Shown: positions 9,251 to 21,379 of the stretch, one piece after another
Position numbering within the stretch: position 1 is the first letter of the stretch
How the letters are laid out: each line of letters opens with the position of its first letter
Assembly: GCA_029204225.1 (NCBI GenBank)
Contig: MU834922.1
Coordinates: forward strand, 1-43,145
Length of the DNA stretch: 43,145 nt
From: Diphasiastrum complanatum
Lineage: Eukaryota; Streptophyta; Lycopodiopsida; Lycopodiales; Lycopodiaceae
Direction: 5' to 3'
Notes under the pieces: generated by a model
What the model saw: only the letters and a program-made list of their open reading frames with translations
Told to the model about the DNA's origin: nothing
Databases searched by the model: none
Program-made: the position numbers and the translations under genes

Positions 9251-9976
9251 ACAAAAAATATAATATCGAGTTAATTAATATATGGATTTTCGTAATAAAT
9301 AAATTAACCTAATCTCCACGTTAAACCGTCCCAAATCACAAGATTTAATATAATAAAATTTTAACAACTCTTAACAAAAGCCGACCCCTAATTCAAGACA
9401 TAAATGTCGAGATTAACAACGACGAGTACATCGATGTTTCCTCTCTTACCTTCTCTTCTAAGCATTCCCTTTCACTTGGTGGGTGGGGTGGGCTTGGGGT
9501 GGGGTGAGACCACTATGCCCAAGAAGAGTCCATTGTCTTTGTCAAACCAACTTTTAATAATTACCTTCTAAAATGAAAGGTCAAAATGTAGCAAGCTTTA
9601 AGTGGATATGTGACAAGTGGACACCTCTCATGTGCCATCATCTTGCACGCTTTCTCAACTAGAATGTTGTGTACTTTTTTCTGTCATAAACATCTCCATA
9701 GTCCTTAGGTGTGTATGAATTTGCAGGGGAACACATTTGAGTCATTATGAGGATTACATATATGTTTACGATAGTGGTTGTATTTACATTTTAGTCTACA
9801 ATAAGTTACATTTAGCAAAGTTACTTAGGGCTCTTGGATGAGTAAATGCAATATCTAATTCTTGAATTGCCCCTTTCTAGACTATGTGCATGTATCGGAA
9901 AATGTTTAGTTAAACAAAACTTTTCGAAATGGAGTTGCATTGGTATCACAAATCACATCAAATATGTCAGTATAAG
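9251..9976. other. No gene recognised
   Basis: AT-rich intergenic DNA. The only notable feature is the G-rich motif at 9481-9504. Confidence 0.5.
9481..9504 (+). other. G-quadruplex motif
   Basis: Five G-runs (3, 4, 3, 4 and 4 Gs) are separated by loops of 1, 1, 3 and 1 bases. This exceeds the usual G3+N1-7 rule for an intramolecular quadruplex with very short loops. It lies in otherwise AT-rich DNA about 250 bp beyond the LRR gene's presumed 5' region. Confidence 0.85.
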
Positions 9977-10440
9977 CATTGTTGTTGATGTGTTCTTTAT
10001 CTATTGAATCGCTGATGCATTCTAGAATCGTTTAGTATAAGCATTGGTGTCTTGATTGTGTTCTTTCCGTACTAAATTGGTTGTGAAGCATCATAGAATC
10101 AATTAGTATAGACATTGGTGTATTGATGTTTTCTTTCCATGTTGAATAAAGCATTCTAGTATTTTGATGGTCACTAGCTTTGACCGATTGAGTGCTTAAA
10201 AAATAGTGCATTGGTGTCTTGATGTTTTCTTTCCATGTTGAATTGCTTGTAAAACATTCTAGACTGTTGATGGTCACTAGCTTTGACTTATTAAGTGCTT
10301 AAAAAATAGTGTGTGATTTTTATACATTAGCTCATTAATGTAATGAACATGTGAATCCAAGTATCATAGAATTCAAGTGCTTTTAAAATATGAGCGATTT
10401 TTATACATTAACTCATTAATGTAATGAACCTGTGAACATT
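9977..10440 (+). repeat. Degenerate short tandem repeat array
   Basis: The phrase CATTGGTGTCTTGATG followed by TTTTCTTTCCATGTTGAA recurs in diverged form starting at 9977, 10042, 10113 and 10209 (spacings about 65, 71 and 96). The last two units also share GATGGTCACTAGCTTTGAC and AAGTGCTTAAAAAATAGTG. A further pair, TTTTTATACATTA(G/A)CTCATTAATG, occurs at about 10316 and 10400. Confidence 0.75.
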
Positions 10441-10686
10441 TTTGGTTCAAAGTATCTCATGGATCGCGTTTCCTTTGCTTGATAAAGCATTATGATTTCA
10501 ACAACATGAAATCTTTACATATGTATTTGATGGCATACTATATTGCGTATTTGGTATAGTTTGTTGCTTGAGAAACTTGACTAGAAAATATATCCGATAA
10601 CCATATGGTTTCTCCTTTATTTTGATCAATTACAAAGCTAGAATTGTCATAACTCTATCTAATGCCTCTTCTATTGTTGATCACGT
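10441..10686. other. No gene recognised
   Basis: AT-rich sequence between the degenerate tandem repeat and the SINE, with no recognisable feature. Confidence 0.5.
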
Positions 10687-10803
10687 CATTATCTCAACCT
10701 TAACCCAAGGGGGTTGGCTCAATCGGTTAGCTTGACATCCAAAGTTTCTTTGGTCTCAAGTTCGAGCCTCTCCTTGGAAACCAAGAACCATTATCTCAAC
10801 CTT
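10687..10803 (+). mobile_element. Short tRNA-derived SINE with perfect 15-bp target-site duplication
   Basis: An 87-bp body (10702-10788) is flanked by identical 15-bp copies of CATTATCTCAACCTT (10687-10701 and 10789-10803). That is the hallmark of LINE-driven retrotransposition. The body begins AACCCAAGGGGG and carries an A box (TGGCTCAATCGGTTAGC) and a B box (AAGTTCGAGCCTC), the RNA polymerase III internal promoter of a tRNA. The T-stem does not pair properly, so it is not a working tRNA gene. It lacks a long 3' tail. A probable diverged relative lies near 6985-7075 on the minus strand. Confidence 0.82.
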
Positions 10804-11789
10804 GATATGTTCTTATTTTCTGTTGTTTATCCACATTTGTGCGACGTAAAACTCCCAAATTCAATAGAGGAAAGGAAGTTCTTACCAACCCATCACTCAT
10901 TAAGGGACTAACTTCTAGAATGCTCTTTTTTCCCTATATATGTCCCTTTTTGCAAGTCATTAGAGTTGACATTTTAACCTCAAGGAGAGAAAATGAGCTC
11001 TCCAACATCACTCCACTTATTGGGAGCAACTTTGAATATGTTTTGAAGAGCATAGACGAACCTATTATTTCATTATTATTGATCCGCATATCTCATGTTA
11101 AACATGACATTAGAGGAAGGTATTGCAAAATGTCATCCATAAGCTACAATATCAATAACCTAGCACTTTCCTAGGGCATTTTAGAGGTATTTACCATATT
11201 TGACTTTTTGCATACCACATAAAATACCATGTCAACAAGTTAATAGTACATGGTCCATCGAGACATTTAAGTGCTAAGCTCAATGTATTTCTATGATTCA
11301 TGTTGAAATATTATTCAAAAAATTCATACACCTTTCCACATGGCCAATTCAAGTTCCTTTAACAAATGAAAGTAGGTCGAATTATGAAAAGACACATGCA
11401 AAATCTAGTATTTTGCCAAAAAGAACTAGAAAATTCATGCTACTTTGGTGAAGAAGTATGTTTCATTTGTAAAAGATATCACTTTCCCTCAATACATGTG
11501 GCTCCAAATGTTGCATATATGCTTATGCTAGTCATTGTAGTACGTATGCATCAACATGTCATCAAAAAATCTAAGTGCATAGCAAGTTACAATATTGAGC
11601 TTATAAAGGCCTCATTGTTTTTCCAAAAGATTAATAAACATTGATTTGGCCAAATCTATGGTTATGTAACACATTCTATATGATAATAAATTAATTACTT
11701 TATTGGGTCACACAAATATATATTGATACACTATTTTCTATAAATATTACTCTAGAAATATAAGATATAAAAAGTGTATTCCAAACTCA
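10804..11789. other. No gene recognised
   Basis: AT-rich DNA with open frames of about 90-110 codons (10839-11174, 11366-11644) that contain no motif I recognise. It may hold the decayed 5' part of the copia element that follows, but no domain can be placed. Confidence 0.45.
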
Positions 11790-12985
<1,196 letters not shown>

Positions 12986-13649
12986 CAACTTGCCATATCT
13001 GGATATTAAATTTGACATCCTTGAAAACTATATTGTTAATTTCTTAAAAATTACAACTAAATTTGACTTGGACACTGGTCGTTTTCACATGGCTAAATAT
13101 GACACGAGAAGGAACCTACCCTTTCCTTTGGTTCAATATATTCATCTTACATCCAATAGACCAATATTCAATTCATACAAATTCATAGTTTTGCAAGTCA
13201 TTGTTGCAATGTACTGTTGTAGCGATCTAAACACTTTCATGTTAGAAGTACAAACATTGATGGACATCTTCTAAAAAATGAGTTACGCAAAATTATTGAT
13301 AATATCTTTAAGAATAACGTTTTTCCTGGGCTCAAATATGATCTACCTCATGATGCTAGTTTTCTTTTGGCGGGCAGTTGGCATCCCCTGAGAAATATTG
13401 CTAACTGTAGGATTGTTGGTGTAATATAAATATATATGTATATATATACATATATATATCTCATGGATGCTATTTGGTCATGATATACAGGGTATCACCG
13501 ACGAACAAGGATAGTGATTTTTTAATCCTGACTATTGCTTTTTCTACTAAACTTCGACCAAGTAAACACCATCCTGATTGGGAATGTATATATTACTACA
13601 ATAACAATAATCTTTCATTTAAGCCAGTTGAAATTAAGTTTACATGAAG
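12986..13649. other. No domain recognised; AT palindrome inside
   Basis: Sequence between the copia relic and the gypsy integrase tail. It may be decayed gypsy pol, but no clear motif was found. A perfect-looking AT palindrome (ATATATATGTATATATATAC and its mirror) lies at about 13430-13459. Confidence 0.4.
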
Positions 13650-13893
13650 CTAATACATTTGGATCTGGAGAAGATCTTATCCATTTGGAGGATTTATCAC
13701 TTAGTGTACCTTTGGAACTAGAAAGGGTTCAGAACTAGAGATAATTAAATGAGTCGTTCTATGTATGTGTGCTTGTTGATCCAATGGAAAGGATGCACCG
13801 AGGATGATGATTCATGAGAAAGAGTTGAAAGCATAAAAAAATATTTGCTTAAGTTCCACTTCTGAGGACGTAAGTAGTTCAAGGGAGGAAGAA
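13650..13893 (+). pseudogene. Ty3/gypsy integrase C-terminus, chromodomain-like tail
   Basis: After LSVPLELERV and a frameshift, the plus strand reads LLIQWKGCTEDDDS, a stop, ERVESIKKYLLKFHF, and FKGGRMLHPCP. Plant gypsy polyproteins end this way: VLVQWKG(x)nATWE, a spacer, then FxGGGNVxP overlapping the start of the 3' LTR. Stops replace the W of ATWE and other residues, so it is dead. It is followed directly by a polypurine tract and an LTR, fixing its orientation and position at the 3' end of an element. Confidence 0.75.
13881..13892 (+). other. Polypurine tract (AAGGGAGGAAGA)
   Basis: A pure purine 12-mer immediately upstream of an LTR start (TG at 13894). This is the expected site for plus-strand DNA priming in an LTR retrotransposon. 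Confidence 0.75.
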
Positions 13894-14163
13894 TGCTACA
13901 CCCATGTCCAATTTAGAGGATTCAAAATAATCCTTGATGTGGATATTCAACACTCCAGTGTATGAGTTTATTAATTATGCCTTGCCATTCCAGAAAAGGC
14001 CAGAAATGCAATTGATAACCTTGTGAGGGCATAGGCATACCCATTAGGACATGTGGAGCTACAGCATGGTGATTGACGACTTTATATGCATGTGGGAGAT
14101 ATAATTGGATGAGAATGGAAATCATATATGGAGTATTTTTAGACTCTAGGGGTCTATATATAA
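13894..14163 (+). repeat. Truncated 3' LTR of a gypsy element
   Basis: It starts TGCTACACCCATGTCCA after the polypurine tract and is homologous to the start of the LTR at 14164 (shared CCATGTCCA, CACTC(C/T)AGTGTA, TTATTA(A/G)TTATGCCT, TTGTGAGGG-type blocks). It stops after about 270 bp at a TATATATAA and runs directly into the second LTR. Confidence 0.7.
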
Positions 14164-14640
14164 TGTTACGTCCATGTCCAGTATGTGGGATTTTGTATAA
14201 TTCCTAACATGGATAGCCGACCACTCTAGTGTACGTGGTTATTAGTTATGCCTCGTCATTCTGGGCTTGGCCGATACATGTGAGGGCCTAGACCTATAAT
14301 TGGACATAGGAGCACTTGCATGGTGTTTGACTGCTATAATGCAAGAATAGGAGGTCAATTGCTATTCCAGGTTGTGTGGGGATCCTAAGAGAAATAGTCT
14401 ATCCTCATGGGAGAGAATATATACTAGTGGAAACTTGCCCATCTACCTATTGGATTTTCTAATCCTTGAAGCCAGGAGCCCCTCCTCTCTTGCATTCATT
14501 CACCATTGCATGGGGGTGAAGTGGTTAGGGTATTGACTAGCCATTTCCTATAGCTTGGGTGGTTTTGCTCCACAGGTGTCATTTTGGTTTTGGTTGCATG
14601 CAACAAGATCTAGTTGGATCTTCACTAGGCGATCATCACA
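14164..14640 (+). repeat. 5' LTR of a second, tandemly placed gypsy element
   Basis: It starts TGTTACGTCCATGTCC and ends CATCACA (TG...CA), 477 bp. One base later comes a primer-binding site. Its first part is homologous to the truncated LTR on its left. Confidence 0.72.
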
Positions 14641-14641
14641 A

Positions 14642-14653
14642 TGGTATTAGAGC
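14642..14653 (+). other. Primer-binding site (initiator tRNA-Met type)
   Basis: TGGTATTAGAGC differs by one base from the canonical TGGTATCAGAGC, which pairs with the 3' end of initiator tRNA-Met. It follows an LTR end CACA with a one-base spacer, as expected. Confidence 0.8.
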
Positions 14654-16415
14654 AAGGCTTTGCATCAATCGGAAGGTGGAGTTGCTTCTTGTTTTTTCTC
14701 AGCTTTTTGGTGGTTTCTCCTTGCTTGTTACGTCTAGGTGGTGGAATTGACCTCCAAGTAGGTGGCGTCTCTGAATTTGGTGTACTTTCAGCCTTTTGAT
14801 TATGATTATGGATTTTATCCATAGGATTTGATGGAAATCAATGGATTCTTGACGGTTTTTTTTGTGATTTTTCACCTAGAATTGAAAATTTTTGCTTGGA
14901 ATTTATCATTGCCACTGATCTAGTACGTTTTTCAGATTGTACTTGTTGTTTTACAGTCATTATTGATTGGTCTTATGATTGCATGTCAGTTGAAAAGTCA
15001 AAAGGGTGCTTAGGTAGTGATTTTTAGCCAAAAATTGGTGCATTTTTGGACTAGCAATGGGCTATGAGAACCGTAATAGACTGAAATCAGAACTTGTAGT
15101 GTTTGCATGTAATTGATTTATAGGGATTTGGGTCTGATTGCACTTAATTGTGGATTTGATTTGATCCACAAATTTTGGTCAAAATTGGTCAAAAAAACAT
15201 GGTTTTTGGACAAATTTTCATAAAATTCACTGTCAATACTTTTCATGCACATTTTTAGAGGTGTAATGAAGTTGTCCTAAGTCTGTCATGAAGTTTGGTT
15301 ATGATTGGACACCACAAACGCTGATTTCCCAGTTACTAGGCAATTTACGTAAAAAATTTGATTTTTTTTTTTAAATCACTACATGGCATGTCTAATGCGT
15401 GCCAGATGTTTCGGAATCCTTTTGGAATGTGATGGTGACCGTAAAACAACCAAGTCGATGTTTTCGATCGATTTTCACAGTTTAGGTCCATATCAAACGG
15501 AATTTGAAAATACCAGTTTACGTAAAATTTGAAGTAAACATGGATGTTTTGGATTTGTTCAGATTTGTTGGTTATTGATCAAACAAAAATTGCTTGAAAA
15601 GTGAATGACCTTACTGAATTGAAATCGGTCAGTTCTATAAAGTCACTATATCTCTCACTTTTAGTTGAAGATTTTGGAATCTGTCGACTAATGAGAGCAT
15701 TTCTTGTTTTTTCGGATCAATAAAGACCAAGAATAACGCAAATCCCATGGAATAGTTCTATGCTAATCCAAAAGAGGATTTACCAGTAATTGAGTGTGGC
15801 ACTTAATTAATAAACAATAAATTTGTTTGGTAGATTAGTAGTTAAGGCACTACTAGTAACAAATTGTTTTTTTTCCTAGTACAAATTTGGGGCTTTCAAC
15901 TTGAACCATTTTTGGAAGAGAGGAAAGAGATGAAGCCTGAGGAGTAGATGATTAGTTGTCCTAGTGATCCAGTTATTTTATTTACTTTCAATTCCTGAAG
16001 TAAAAGTGATAGCAAGTGAGAATAACAATTGGGAATTAATTAAGAAAAGTGCCTCTAGAAATTTGGATTCCTTTTTCCCAGTGTTAATTAGAATTTTGTG
16101 AAATCAAAGATTCTAAGGGGAAAGTGAGTGGCAAGTCAGTTAATCCATTTATGGAACCATCTCTATTTTGCAATTGGATTTGGATCTTGCAAGTGAAAGC
16201 AGATGGAAGGTGTTCCATACAAAAACTTAGTAATTTGGATTCTTTTTTGTGGCATTATAGAGTGTTTCTTTATAATGACTGAGACAACCAAGAGAAATTC
16301 TAATATGTAAGAGAATTAAGTTCTTTTTTTTTATTCTGAAATAAATATTGGATATCTAGGATAGTATGGTATTCGGTTTTATTGAGATTCTAATTTTCCT
16401 TTTCGTTCAGTGAAT
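14654..16415. other. Leader and decayed interior of a gypsy element; no domain placed
   Basis: No long open frame and no recognisable gag or protease motif. Its position after the primer-binding site makes it the leader or gag region of the element. Confidence 0.4.
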
Positions 16416-16560
16416 ACACATTTGGCATCTTGACAGCATTTGAACGATATATTTCGTCCATGTCTGGGTCAATGCGGAGTGGTATTCTTAGATGATGTGT
16501 TCACCTACAAAGGAACGCTCAAGGATTATGAGAGAATTAAATGGCTAGAAGTATCTCTTG
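16416..16560 (+). pseudogene. Ty3/gypsy reverse transcriptase fragment
   Basis: The plus strand reads LNDIFRPCLGQCGVVFLDDV, then FTYKGTLKDYER. It matches the gypsy RT active-site block (MNDxFRPxLxxFVVVYLDDILIYSxTxEEH), with the catalytic pair FLDD at 16485-16496 intact. A shifted piece (TFGILTA) just upstream resembles PFGLTNAP. Both sides lose homology within about 50 bp, so only a small piece survives. It has the same orientation as the primer-binding site at 14642, so it may belong to that element. Confidence 0.78.
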
Positions 16561-16779
16561 GAATTGGTTGTGATTCTGATTCTTTATTTGGTATAGAATA
16601 GCCAAATAGTCTCTTTGACTTTTTGGGTAAACAAATCTAGAAGCAGAGAATTCTTGGAGGAAAAGCCGATGGTACTAGGACATTAGTGATTCCAAAGGGG
16701 AATTCTTGTGCGAGAATGATCTGTAAACTGATGGTTAGTGATAACTGTAATGGCCATACTAACAGTGAAATCCATTGGT

Positions 16780-17037
16780 TATTTTTTTAGGGTGTTTTGG
16801 GAAGTTATGACATATAGCTCTAGATCCCAAGTGGTATCTTATCAGATTTTCAAAGCGGGGGCATATTCTCCTCACAGGGGATTTTAATGCCCGGACATCT
16901 TCACGACAGATAGAGTTCTTTGACACCACTGATCAGCTACGTGTTCGTGCCTTGGACAGTGATATGCTTGGAGTCACCAGGACCTTCGCGGATAGTTTTC
17001 TCGAGGCCCTTGAATCTATTTCTCTTTTAATTTAAAC
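16780..17037 (+). pseudogene. LINE-type endonuclease (EEP-fold) fragment
   Basis: From about 16831 the plus strand reads WYLIRFSKRGHILLTGDFNA, then RTSSRQIEFFD, LRVRALDSDM and GVTRTFADS, with a stop at 17035-17037. GDFNAR (16877-16894) is the conserved Asp/Asn motif of the endonuclease/exonuclease/phosphatase fold used by plant LINEs to nick target DNA. Upstream stops and the lack of an adjoining RT show it is a fragment. It is more GC-rich than its flanks. The source LINE clade cannot be fixed by eye. Confidence 0.7.
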
Positions 17038-19489
17038 CTCTACTTTTTAGAAATTTCTTAAATATGAGACAATTGGATTGAGATTCATATAATTCCTTCC
17101 AATGTAGAACTATGTTATGAAGGACTGTTACAGTTATATGAAATTATAATTCCATATAAGATTTGTGAATATGGCTCAAAGTCTATTGATATTTTCAATT
17201 GATTCGGAAAATTTAGACTTCCTAGACCCAAATGATTATCTCTATTTTATAGCTGATTATTGAGATATAATAATTCTATCATTTGGGATAAGATATTTTA
17301 TGATTTTGGAGAAAGTCTGGTTTGTAATAGTATTGGATACTCATTATTGACTTTTTCAAATCTTTGATATTTTATACATTGTCTCCTGAGAACGTTATAA
17401 TTGAAATTGTGGAATTTCTTTTAAAAGGAGGAGAAGAAAAGATAGGAACAAGACTTTCGATGAATCAGCTAGTTGCCTATATGTGTGCAAAGGCATAACT
17501 ATCTAAGTTGAAATAAAGGAACTCTCTAATGATAGTTTTGAATAATCTGAAACTAGAGCAATTTTGGGGGTAATGAACCGTGAGATATTCATGAATATTT
17601 GAAGTATTGGTAAGGTTCATTGATCGATTTGCCAAGTAGCATTTTGTTATGGATTGGATCAAAGGTAATAAAGCTTTAATCTTAATCGTATTTCCAAAGC
17701 TATCTGTAGAAGTCAACCTAATCTTGGTTTGAATACTAAGATCTGTTGTAGGTTGACTGGTTGAAAAAATTTTGTTAATAAGAGTTAGATGGTTGGAAAA
17801 GTTGTGATGTGGAATTATTCACTTCAGATATTTCCTAAATATGTTATTTACTCTTGAGAAATAGAGTTCTTTGGTAGCTGAGTTTCAAGATTCTCAATGA
17901 GTTATGTGAGTAACATACGTGGATTATGGATATATCTGTCATATTATAGCTTATGTTTATGTATAGGAACATAGTTGGATATGTTGGTACGTACGTCCTA
18001 ATCTTGTGGATCTTCTATGTGTTTCCTATGTACTGAGTTTATATCGTATACTTAAACTAGTCAGTGTGCATAAACATATGAACAAGTAATGTTTAGAACA
18101 ACTACTTGCAGGTTAAAGGATCTTTATGTGTGAAAGGATAATTCATTAAGTTATTGATGGTTTGGATGAGGATCTAAATGTGGTATTGTTCCGGAATATA
18201 TGAATTTGATATCTATTCATTTAAGATTTCTAAATCATTTACAATTGACTTGAGTTATTGGATTACTCCTTATTGGAAGTTAACTGGTTGAATAAGTAGT
18301 GTGAAGAGAATTCACCAAGAACTGTTTATTTTGATCTATAATGCTTATAAGACACATGATTTGTGAGTCATCAGGATTCCTTTATAAGAGTTGCGTGTAT
18401 AGAATATAGAAGATTCTTGATATAGAATATCTCTTGAATGAGAAATATATCCTAAGTTACTGACTGTATCCCAGTGAGTTCATATTGGATGACTGAGTCT
18501 AACTAAGATCAAGGATAACCACTGAATTCAAATGATATTCAGCAGAACTTTGTAATTTCTAGATGTTGTTCTAAGTGATTGTTTGAAGTTTATGATGATT
18601 AAAGACGGGTGCTAAAATGGTCTTTAATTATTTAATTGATTGTAGATTTGGAACTCATAATCTGGTTAAGAATCAGGTTAGAAGAATATTCTTGAAGTCT
18701 AGTAATTTTCCTTGAAAAAAGTTTTCAGAATGATTCTTATATTTCCTGAGTGGTATGTTGTGCATATAGTCCAGTATCTTTCAATGATTAAGTATGGTTT
18801 TGGAATGCTGTAAATTATGATTGACGAATTATAAGATTCTAAATATTTATGATTGACGGATACTTAAAGTTCATTAAAAAATTATAAGAAAATGTGATGA
18901 TTCTTAAGAGATGAGTAATTCTCGATTAATTGAATGTATCAATGATTTAGATCAGTTATTTGAACTCTAAATTTGTTGACTCTAGCGCATACTTGAGATT
19001 GTATGGATCTCGCTGGCATTTTCATTAAGTAATTGTTTGCTTATGAGGATTTGCTTGCCTTAGTTGATGAAATTCTACTACACATTATAGTCAAGGAATG
19101 CTTGTGTACTATTTTTAGCCTAGATCTCTAGTTAGTTAGGAGACAGATAAATCTATCAAGATGGCATGGTTGCTAATTTCTTGCATGTGATGCTAGGAAT
19201 AGAGCATTTGACTCAAGAGAGTATCTGGGGTATTTAGAGCTAAGTTAAAGTCATTTTTATCTTGATGGATCTGCTAAGAGATTTTGGTAGAATGAATTGG
19301 AATACCTTAATTTTTTATAAATCTAAGTGTATTTGTACAAGAAGCATTTATGACAGGTCTACAATAAATTGTGAATACTCTTAGACTATAATTGTCAAGA
19401 AAGGTGTAGTAATTTAAAAAATTTGTCTCATCATAATTTGTACCATGTTCTTCAGAACATGTTTGCTTCTACTTTTAAATTAGCAATTT
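17038..19489. other. No gene recognised
   Basis: Strongly AT-rich, stop-laden in all frames, with many GATT/TGATT-type words but no recognisable domain. Composition changes abruptly at about 19490, where coding-like sequence begins. Confidence 0.5.
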
Positions 19490-21321
19490 TTTTAAGGAAG
19501 CATCAGACAGAGTTAGAAGAGCTGCAAGTTCTCAGATTTTGATACGATAGCGGCCTTGACGCTATTTGCAAAAAGAGTTACAGAGATTCAAGCAGAGCTA
19601 TCAAAGAGCAAGCTCGAAGTGCCAATTTGAAGAACGAGAGGATGCAACAGGAGCTGCTGATAGCCGCCGAAGTCCAAAGGGCTTATGAGGATCTAAAAAC
19701 AGAATTCTCAGCTCAAAAAAATTTCCAATTGTCCGAGCAGCAGAAGCTTGTAGCTGCTCAGCTTTCAAACGTAAAATTACTGAAGCAACTTGATGATATC
19801 CGTCCCAGGATGGAGATGGCAAAATCATCTCCGAATGAACGTCTTCGATTTAAAGAAGAATCATTAAAAGCACAAATTGAAAATCAGAGCTTGCAAACGT
19901 TCATTGCATTTGTTACATCCGAGAAGGGAGGCATCTTGGTTAATAAGACCAAGTTTGAAAAATATAGGGCTGAGACCATCGAGGTTTTCAAGACGAAATT
20001 CCTGGCTCCTATTCAAATGGAAAATGATGCTTTGTCCGCCCTACTGTTTCGAGAGCCTAAGATTGAGACCATATCAAGTTCAAACGACGAAGAAGAGGCA
20101 GATTCTTTAGCTAAGGGAACCAAAGAACTGAACCAAAGACCTGCACATTGCTTGTATAAAGGTCACGGATCATGAGCTAGCAGAAGTTCTACAGAAGAAA
20201 GTTCAAGAGCTGAAATTAGAATTGAATACCAAGCCTACACAGACAGACAAATCAACCCAAACTTTAGAGCTATTGGTCGAATCTCCTATGGTAGAGAGTA
20301 TTGCGGATCGATTTCATGAACCATCCATCATGGAATCAGATCAGGACGTGATACCAGATCAGCTGCCCACTGCGTCGACACACAAAAGGAAGAGAACAGC
20401 GATGCGAGAAAGCAGTAGAACCAAATCAGGTATTGGCTAATGAGTATATTCAATTACGAAGGAAGGTATTCGCTACTATGTCACAATTACGGAACATAGA
20501 ACATTTGTGGATGTTGGAATGGCATTCTGTGGGGAGTGCTGACGAATTTGTAAAAATGTGGAATAAATTGTCCTTAGAAGACCAAGGATGTTTGGCCTGG
20601 GCAATTCTTCAAGGTCATTTTATAGTTGAACCACCTGGTCTAACAGAAATGCTAATTGGAAGTTCATCATTTTATGCCCTAAATATATTCGTATTAAGGA
20701 AACTAATTTTCTGAGAAAATCTGATGAAATTTTTAAGTCCCATCACCATGTAGTACGAAAGTGTTCAATGTACATAAGAATTTGAAGAAACAACGGTTAG
20801 ATAATTTGATTGATTATTATTACCCTAACCTGTGGAAATTATATCTTAAATGGTAGGACAATTGCTCCGCATACTTTGACCAATTGTCCACATTGATGAA
20901 GAAGAGAGAGGTTCACCCAGCACATCGAATTTGGATGACATATCGAACTTCTGACTTGGCAGGTTTCATCTGTAGGATCTGTAGGACGATACTAATTGTA
21001 CAAACCATGTTCTCCCGGCTGGATTATCTTCCTCTGGGTAAGGAAGTTTGTATATCGCATATCTTGAGGAAGGGTAGTGCTGCTCAAATAGATGATTACC
21101 CAAAATTTCTTAAAGATCTGTCATTCCTAAAGTTCAAAATGAAATCTCTGGGTTATATATATTTTGAATTAACTGTTAATGATCGAGGAGATGCTAGGAA
21201 GTGGACATCATTCTATAATCTTGAATGTGAATTTCTTTGCAGGCTTCAGAAGCACCGTTGCGTCCACTGGAGGAATAGCAGGTACAATGAGGAAAGCTAC
21301 GCTCGATATCTAGCTAGATGA
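19490..21321 (+). pseudogene. Unrecognised coiled-coil ORF adjacent to an LTR
   Basis: I do not recognise this protein. Coding-like sequence runs from about 19500 with a few breaks. First come heptad-rich stretches (HQTELEELQVL, RVTEIQAELSKSKLEV), then a 180-residue open frame (about 19609-20175; ERMQQELLIAAEVQRAYEDL, LSEQQKLVAAQLSNVKLLKQ) that looks like a long coiled coil. An acidic and Thr/Gln-rich linker follows, with a basic THKRKRT patch resembling a nuclear-localisation signal. The C-terminal part (20433-21321) is Trp-rich and globular-looking (EHLWMLEWHSVGSADEFVKM, DQGCLAWAILQG, HPAHRIWMTYRTSDLAGF). It has a frameshift near 20680, another near 20766 and a TGG-to-TAG-like stop at 20853. 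It ends 58 bp before an LTR and has the same orientation, so it looks like an extra post-pol ORF of a gypsy element. A captured host gene is the alternative. Confidence 0.55.
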
Positions 21322-21361
21322 ACTTATAGTTCCACATCTTCATCATCAGCAGGAGCTGATC

Positions 21362-21377
21362 GAGATGAGGGCGAGGA
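21362..21377 (+). other. Probable polypurine tract
   Basis: GAGATGAGGGCGAGGA is purine except for one T and one C, and lies 2 bp before the LTR start TGTGACGG. It supports reading 21380 onward as a 3' LTR of a plus-strand element. Confidence 0.55.
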
Positions 21378-21379
21378 CA

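Noticed and set aside
10702-10788. A functional tRNA gene
   Set aside because: A and B boxes are present, but the T-stem does not pair and the acceptor arms do not match. The flanking 15-bp duplication points to a SINE.
14505-14575. A tRNA-like SINE in the end of the LTR (GTGAAGTGGTTAGGGTA ... GGTTTTGCTCCA)
   Set aside because: The A-box resemblance is fair but the B box is poor, and the sequence lies within the LTR just before its end, so it is more simply LTR sequence.
19490-21321. Endogenous pararetrovirus or env glycoprotein
   Set aside because: No signal peptide, membrane helix or viral movement/coat motifs could be seen. The coiled coil alone does not support a viral assignment.
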